Of a stretch of 64,000 bases of DNA, positions 58,950 to 64,000 are shown in pieces (position 1 is the first letter of the stretch; every line of letters starts with the position of its first letter). The DNA comes from Procambarus clarkii (lineage: Eukaryota; Arthropoda; Malacostraca; Decapoda; Cambaridae): assembly GCF_040958095.1 (NCBI RefSeq), contig NC_091150.1, positions 64,192,504 through 64,256,503 on the forward strand, written 5' to 3'. The translations under genes and the position numbers were made by a program. Under the pieces are notes generated by a model that was given only the letters and a program-made list of their open reading frames with translations, did not search any database and was not told where the DNA came from.

Positions 58950-59297
58950 CAGCAGCAACAATTACAGCAGCATAAGTAACAACAACAACAAAAGCAGTAA
59001 CAGTAGCAGCAACAGTAGCAGCAGTAACAGCAGCAGCAGTAACAGGAGCAGCAGCGTAAGTAGCAGCAACAGTAGCAGCAGAAACAGTAGCAGCAACAGC
59101 AATAACAACAGCAACAGTAGAAGCAGCAACAGTTGAAGCAGCAACAGTAGAATCAGCAACAGTAGAAGCAGCAACAGTAGAAGCAGCAACAGTAGTAGCA
59201 GTAACAGTAGCAGCAAGAACAGTAGCAACAACAACAGTGGCAGGAAGAACAGTAGCAACAAACTAATTACCAGCAATAACAGTAACAACAGAAGCAG
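58950..59297. repeat. Degenerate (CAG/CAA/TAA) trinucleotide array
   Basis: AGCAGCAACAGTAGCAGCAG-like triplets dominate. A 12-bp AACAGTAGAAGC unit repeats several times near 59110-59190. The poly-Leu and poly-Ser/Asn ORFs across it are artefacts. Confidence 0.9.
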
Positions 59298-59300
59298 CGG

Positions 59301-60642
59301 GGCATAGCGTGCGGGGTAGGGCAGTGCGGGGTAGGGCCGTGCGGGGTAGGGCCGTGCAGGGTAGGGCAGTGCGGGGTAGGGCAGTGCGGGGTAGGGCCGT
59401 GCGGGGTAGGGCCGTGCGGGATAGGGCCGTGCGGGGTAGGGTCGTGCAGGGTAGGGCCGTGCGGGGTAGGGCAGTGCGGGGTAGGGCCGTGCGGGGTAGG
59501 GCCGTGCGGGGTAGGGCAGTGCAGGGTAGGGCAGTGCTGGGTAGGGCCGTGCGGGGTAGGGCCGTGCGGGGTAGGGCCGTGCGGGGTAGGGCCGTGCGGG
59601 GTAGGGCCGTGCGGGGTAGGGCCGTGCGGGGTAGGGCAGTGCAGGGTAGGGCCGTGCGGGGTAGGGCCGTGCGGGGTAGGGCAGTGCAGGGTAGGGCAGT
59701 GCAGGGTAGGGCAGTGCTGGGTAGGGCCGTGCGGGGTAGGGCCGTGCGGGTAGGGCCGTGCTGGGTAGGGCCGTACGGGGTAGGGCAGTGCAGGGAAGGG
59801 CCGTGCGGGGTAGGGCCGTGCGGGGTAGGGCCGTGCGGGGTAGGGCCGTGCGGGGTAGGGCAGTGCAGGGAAGGGCCGTGCGGGGTTGGGCCGTACTGGG
59901 TAGGGCCGTGCGGGGTAGGGCCGTGCTGGGTATAGGGCCGTGCGGGGTAGGGCCGTGCAGGGTAGGGCCGTGCGGGGTAGGGCCGTACGGGGTTGGGCCG
60001 TACTGGCTAGGGCCGTGCTGGGTAGGGCCGTGCGGGTTATGGCCGTGCGGGGTAGGGCCGTGTAGGGTAGGGCCGTGCGGGGTAGGGCCGTGCGGGGTAG
60101 GGGAGTGCGGGGTAGGGCCGTGCGGAGTAGGACCGTGCGGGGTAGGGCCGTGTAGGGTAGGGCCGTGCTGGGTAGGGCCGTGCAAGGTAGGGCCGTGCGG
60201 GGTAGGGCCGTGTAGGGTACGGCCGTGCTGGGTAGGGCCGTGCTGGGTAGGGCCGTGCAAGGTAGGGCCGTGCGGGTTATGGCCGTGCGGGGTAGGGCCG
60301 TGTAGGGTAGGGCCGTGCGGGGTAGGGCCGTGTAGGGTAGGGCCGTGCGGGGTAGGGCCGTGCGGGGTAGGGGAGTGCGGGGTAGGGCAGTGCGAGGTAG
60401 GGCAGTGTGGAGTAGGGCAGTGCAGGGTAGGGCGTGCGGGGTAGGGCCGTGCGGGGTAGGGCCGTGTAGGGTAGGGCCGTGCGGGGTAGGGCCGTACTGG
60501 CTAGGGCCGTGCTGGGTAGGGCCGTGCGGGTTATGGCCGTGCGGGGTCGGGCCGTGTAGGGTAGGGCCGTGCGGGGTAGGGCCGTGCGGGGTAGGGGAGT
60601 GCGGGGTAGGGCCGTGCGGGGTAGGGCCGTGCGGGGTAGGGC
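59301..60642 (+). repeat. 15-bp G-rich minisatellite, left part, about 89 units
   Basis: The unit is GGGGTAGGGCCGTGC with variants GTGCAGG, GTGCTGG, GTAGGG and CAGTGC. The sequence GGGGTAGGG next to another unit gives four G-runs separated by one to seven bases, so each pair of units meets the usual G-quadruplex pattern. It is interrupted by a LINE and resumes at 62729. Confidence 0.96.
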
Positions 60643-62728
60643 GTTTTTTTTTTATTATTATTATTTTCTACCACAGACGTGGCCACACATTTACAATGCT
60701 AATCAGCATATATACATTTTCTTCTGTCCTCCGTGGACAGGGTTAGAGAAGTATTAAACATAGTTAAAGGGTTTATTGAACACTCAACCACAGAAGGTGA
60801 TTCGGTGCTTTTAAAATGCTAAGCTAACCTACATACGTAAATACATAGATACACAGATTTACCTATGCTCTACATAAAGTGATTGATGTGTCTTTTACAT
60901 AGTGTCATTAATGTACATTCACAAAGGTGAAATGTAATTCTGATTAGCTTCCATATATACCTTATACCCATACATATACATACACACACACATATACATA
61001 CATATATACACACACATGCATTCACATACATTTGTCTCAGTTACTCTGACAGGGTGAGATAGCTGATAAAGAATCTAGTGTGCAATTAAGCACTTAATCA
61101 CTGAAGGTGATGAAGGTGCTTTTACAAGCTCAGGTTATATAGTTACATCATATATATACATTGTATAATTGATATATTACATGGTCAGTCTTGGATACAA
61201 GTCCAATATATCATCAAGTGTTCCAGTACTCATATAGTAATTGCAGAGTTCAGCATACCTTAGCCCAGGAGGGCGAAAGTCTGTCAGTATGGGACATTCT
61301 ACAATATAATGTTCAAGAGAGTGCATGTTTTCTCTTTCACAAAGTTGACACATTGTGTACTCGGCATTTGGGTTTTGAGAAAGCTGCCAGATACGTCTAT
61401 ATCCCAGGCGTATTCTGGCCACTATAACATCACATCGCCGGGTTCTTGTTCTATTAGTCCCATATGTGAATGTCTCCTCACGATATCTATCATAATATTT
61501 ATTGCTTCAACTTTCAGGTCTTTGTGAATTTGTTAGGTCGGTGAGATTTTCATTAGATATTTGTTTAAGTATTCTCTTTGTAACTGCTAATGAAACACCC
61601 ATATCAGTTTCTACCACTGGTTTTCTGCAGGCTGTCTTAGCAAGCATATGAACAGTGTCATGCCTTGAGATGCCAACATGTGATGGTATCCATAGGAATT
61701 TAATCTCAAATCTTTTTTTTTAGCAGCTAAAACATTCATTCGAATATCACTGACTATTTTCTGGGTGTCACTACTATGTGCGTTCAATGCCAGGAGTGCA
61801 CTATGCGAGTCACAGTATATAAGTACACTGCCTTTGTCTTTTAAAATTTCAGTGGCAAGGTATATGCCTGCAAGTTCGGTTTGAGTTGTACTTGCCCAGT
61901 CATTGACGCGCTTCATTGCTGTATGTACGAGAGAAGATTATTCAAATATGTTACATGCACATCCGGTACATCGTCCACCTTCTTCTACAGAGCCGTCGGT
62001 ATAGCACTGATACACATCGTTACCCATATTCTGAGTACTTTCAGTGATGCTTTTAAGTGTTAACTGTTTTAATAATGTAGTGCGCACACTATCTTTCTTG
62101 GGCGCATTTACAAAATCAAGTGATAGATCCCAGTTATCCCATGGAATAATTGGCTGATTAATCATTAGTTGAGTTGGGTACATATTTAATATTTTGATGG
62201 AGTTGGCTACCTTGTAGAACCAATATACATAATCAGATTTCGTTCTTCTTCTATAGACCTCAGGTGAGTGCAGCATATTAGAAAGTTTAGCTTGAAACTT
62301 CATGTATTGTCTAGATCTACTCAATGCCTTCACGCCGAAAACTGTGCTAATAGACAAAATTCTCTCACTTATGGAAGGTAATTTTAACTCTGCTCTCATA
62401 TTAACTATTCTCGTGGACTTTGGAGCCCCAAGGATGAGTCGCATAGCTTAATTTTGCAAGGTTTCAAGAGATTTCAGCTCTTTGTCAGTATACAGTGAGA
62501 TGTAGAGCATTGTAGTCAATCACAGAGCGTATAAATGATACATAAAACATTCTAGTAAGGCTCACGTTAAGTCCATGATTGACACCAACAAGGACCCGCA
62601 AGGGCTTTAATCTCTCCCACAGTCTCCTCTTGAGAGAAGAAAGGTACCCAGGGTCGTTAATAAGGACACCAAGGTATCTGTAAGACTCGCAGTTCTCAAG
62701 TGCTCGCCCATCTATATGATAATTGGCA
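60643..62728 (-). mobile_element. 5'-truncated RNase H-bearing LINE inserted in the 15-bp minisatellite
   Basis: In minus orientation the poly(A)-like tail (T-run and TTATTA on the plus strand) lies at 60643-60666 and the truncated 5' side at 62728. GGTAGGGC borders both ends, compatible with a target duplication, but the array makes it ambiguous. 60667-61176 is 3' UTR with CATATA/CACACA-rich sequence. Confidence 0.85.
61177..62728 (-). pseudogene. LINE RT C-terminus, RNase H and zinc-finger tail
   Basis: Reading from 62728: NYHIDGRALENCESYRYLGV (end of RT), LIRSVIDYNALHL, then in a second frame MRLILGAPKSTRI, MRAELKLPSISERI. RNase H follows with CYTDGSVEEGGRCTGCA (62020-61940), TELAGIYLATEILKD and IYCDSHSALLALN (61880-61770). 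The tail is MARIRLGYRRIWQLSQ and CQLCERENMHSLEHYIVEC (61400-61290), a CX2C...HX4C zinc motif. Order RT-RNase H-zinc tail fits the I-type LINE group. A stop in place of a Lys codon near 62450 and several frameshifts kill it. Compared with the CR1-like LINEs in this window it is a separate lineage. Confidence 0.85.
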
Positions 62729-63195
62729 GGTAGGGCAGAGCGGGGTAGGGCCGTGCAGAGTAGGGCCGTGCGGGATAGGGCCGTGTGGGGTAGGGCTATG
62801 CGGGGTAGGGTAGTGCGGGGTAGGGCCGTGCGGGGTAGGGCCGTGCGGGGTAGGGCAGTGCGAGGTAGGGCAGTGCGGGGCAGGGCCAGGCGGTGAAGGG
62901 CCGTGCGCGGCAGGGCCAGGCGGGGTGATGGGCCGTGCGCGGGAGGGCCAGGCGGCGATGGGCCGTGCGCGGCAGGGCCAGGCGGGGCAGGGCCGTGCGG
63001 GGCGGGGCCGTTCGTGGCAGGGACGGGCGGGGCCGTTCGCGGCAGGGCCAGGCGGGGCGGGGCCGTGCGGGGCGGGGACGGGCGGAGCGGGGCCGTTCGC
63101 GGCAGGGCCAGGCGGGGCGGGGCCGTGCGGGGCGGGGACGGGCGGGGCGGGGCCGTTCGCGGCAGGGCCGTGCTAGGCGGGGCTGGGTGGGGCAG
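62729..63195 (+). repeat. 15-bp G-rich minisatellite, right part with GC-rich variant
   Basis: 62729-62880 has the same GGGGTAGGGCCGTGC unit as the left array. From about 62880 the unit shifts to GGGGCAGGGCCAGGCG and then to a longer higher-order unit (GGCGGGGCCGTTCGCGGCAG). GC content rises sharply. CpG sites are dense. Confidence 0.93.
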
Positions 63196-63292
63196 GAAAC
63201 ACATCTTGTGATACTTGTTTTTTAGTAATTCTAATTTAGTAATGTTTTCTCAGGTAATGATGTTGAGCTTACCTCCAACAGTTCCTCTGTAC

Positions 63293-64000
63293 CAGCGGTG
63301 GCCAACCTGCGGCCGCAACCCGCATGCGGCTCTTTGACCAGTAATATGCGGAGGAATTTCGACCCGAATCCAGAGTTAGACGTGTAGCTATATAAAGAGT
63401 TCCGATACCTAGGAAGGAATTCAGTATAAGTGCAGAAGTTGATCAGTCTTCACCTAGCCGGTACACTTCATTTATAAATCTTAATTAAAGTGTCGGTGAA
63501 AACTATGGGAAGGAAGATGATTTCATCCAATTTTAAGAAAAGAAGATATGAAGATGAAAAGATAAGTTTTCAGCGAGAGTGGGAGGAAGAGTTTACATTC
63601 ACAGTTAATGGAGGTGCCGGAGGTGCCTTATCTGTCAAGTGTCACTCAATCATTACAGAGCCAGTAACTTGAAGCGCCACTATGAAACTAATCACAAAAT
63701 CTTTTCGTATGATTACCACCAAAAATCAGACTTAAGGAAAAGTAAGATAATGAGTTATAATCATCAATAAATAGCCAGCAGACACCGCAGACATTATTCA
63801 GTAAGGAAGCCGACACAACGACTGACGCCAGGTTTGTTGTATCATGGAATATTGCTCCTCCTAAACCGCCATATTCTGATGGTGAATGTATTAAGAAGAA
63901 TTTAGCTAAGGTTGTTACTGTGTTAGTTGCTAGTACCACCAGACTGAGGCGACACAAGACTGTGGCGACTAACAGCACATCCACCACCATCACACTACAC
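63293..64000 (+). pseudogene. hAT-type transposase (ZBED-like), 5' part, cut by window end
   Basis: CAGCGGTGGCCAACCTGCGG at 63293 has the CAG(C/T)GGT(G)GCC form of hAT terminal repeats. Coding similarity begins at MGRKMISSNFKKRRYEDEK (about 63508). It continues in a second frame to ASNLKRHYETNHK (BED-type finger end) and SDLRKSKIMS, and then to FSKEADTTTDARFVVSWNIA and PYSDGECIKKNLAKV, which resemble ZBED/GTF2IRD2-like hAT transposases. A frameshift near 63640 and stops at 63671 and 63770 disable it. hAT transposases excise and reinsert DNA with 8-bp target duplications. The right half lies beyond the window. Confidence 0.75.

Noticed and set aside
58962..60260. 432-codon ORF rich in Leu, Pro and Ala on the minus strand, and Gly/Arg/Val ORFs on the plus strand
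   Set aside because: They are translations of the trinucleotide array and the 15-bp minisatellite.

Overview
This is a eukaryotic, repeat-dominated window in which I could find no intact host gene. Almost everything recognisable is a transposable element, a tandem array or a microsatellite. Telomere-like TTAGG/CCTAA runs, long (TA)n tracts, Penelope-like elements, tRNA-derived SINEs and a palindromic GTCGTACCTAGTAGCC element point to an arthropod, most likely a decapod crustacean and plausibly a freshwater crayfish. That assignment is inference; there is no species marker in the window.

Layout. 1-8.5 kb: two decayed minus-strand CR1-like LINE pieces, a tRNA-derived SINE, a (CT)n tract of about 385 bp and a 20-bp satellite. 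9.07-11.45 kb: a 27-bp minisatellite of about 88 units, open in several reading frames. 12-16.4 kb: three copies of a second SINE family, a SINE inserted in a ~60-bp tandem repeat, an old Penelope-type C-terminus, and a fragment of a non-LTR element with a nuclease-like C-terminus. 17.18-26.47 kb: an old Ty3/gypsy-like element (E1) with both LTRs, domain order gag-protease-integrase-RT-RNase H, and a CR1-like LINE inserted in its leader. 26.5-35.8 kb: four Penelope-like element (PLE) copies (A-B head to head, E-F in tandem), two palindromic MITEs, and a SINE inside PLE-E. 35.8-41.2 kb: a different gypsy-type element (E3; long LTR/leader, gag, protease start), truncated at a (TA)n tract, with an inverted LTR fragment beside it. 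41.5-45.9 kb: a second head-to-head PLE pair (G-H); H is the best preserved. 46.26-52.26 kb: a young relative of E1 (E2) with two 697-bp LTRs that are almost identical, but with the whole RT domain deleted. 52.3-58.6 kb: MITEs, two minus-strand LTR copies of the E1/E2 family, PLE scraps, a 31-bp minisatellite and a larger copy of the nuclease-type LINE. 58.9-63.2 kb: trinucleotide repeats and a 15-bp G-rich minisatellite split by a 5'-truncated RNase H-bearing LINE. 63.3-64 kb: the start of a decayed hAT-type transposase, cut by the window end.

How the parts relate. E2 keeps packaging, protease and integrase regions but must obtain reverse transcriptase in trans, so E1-like relatives are its natural helpers. 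The PLEs carry pseudo-LTRs that hold a hammerhead-like fold, the start codon and about 54 codons of the ORF. MITEs, LTR elements, PLE 3' ends and a ~140-bp dispersed repeat all abut (TA)n tracts, which appear to act as insertion hubs or to be seeded by the insertions.
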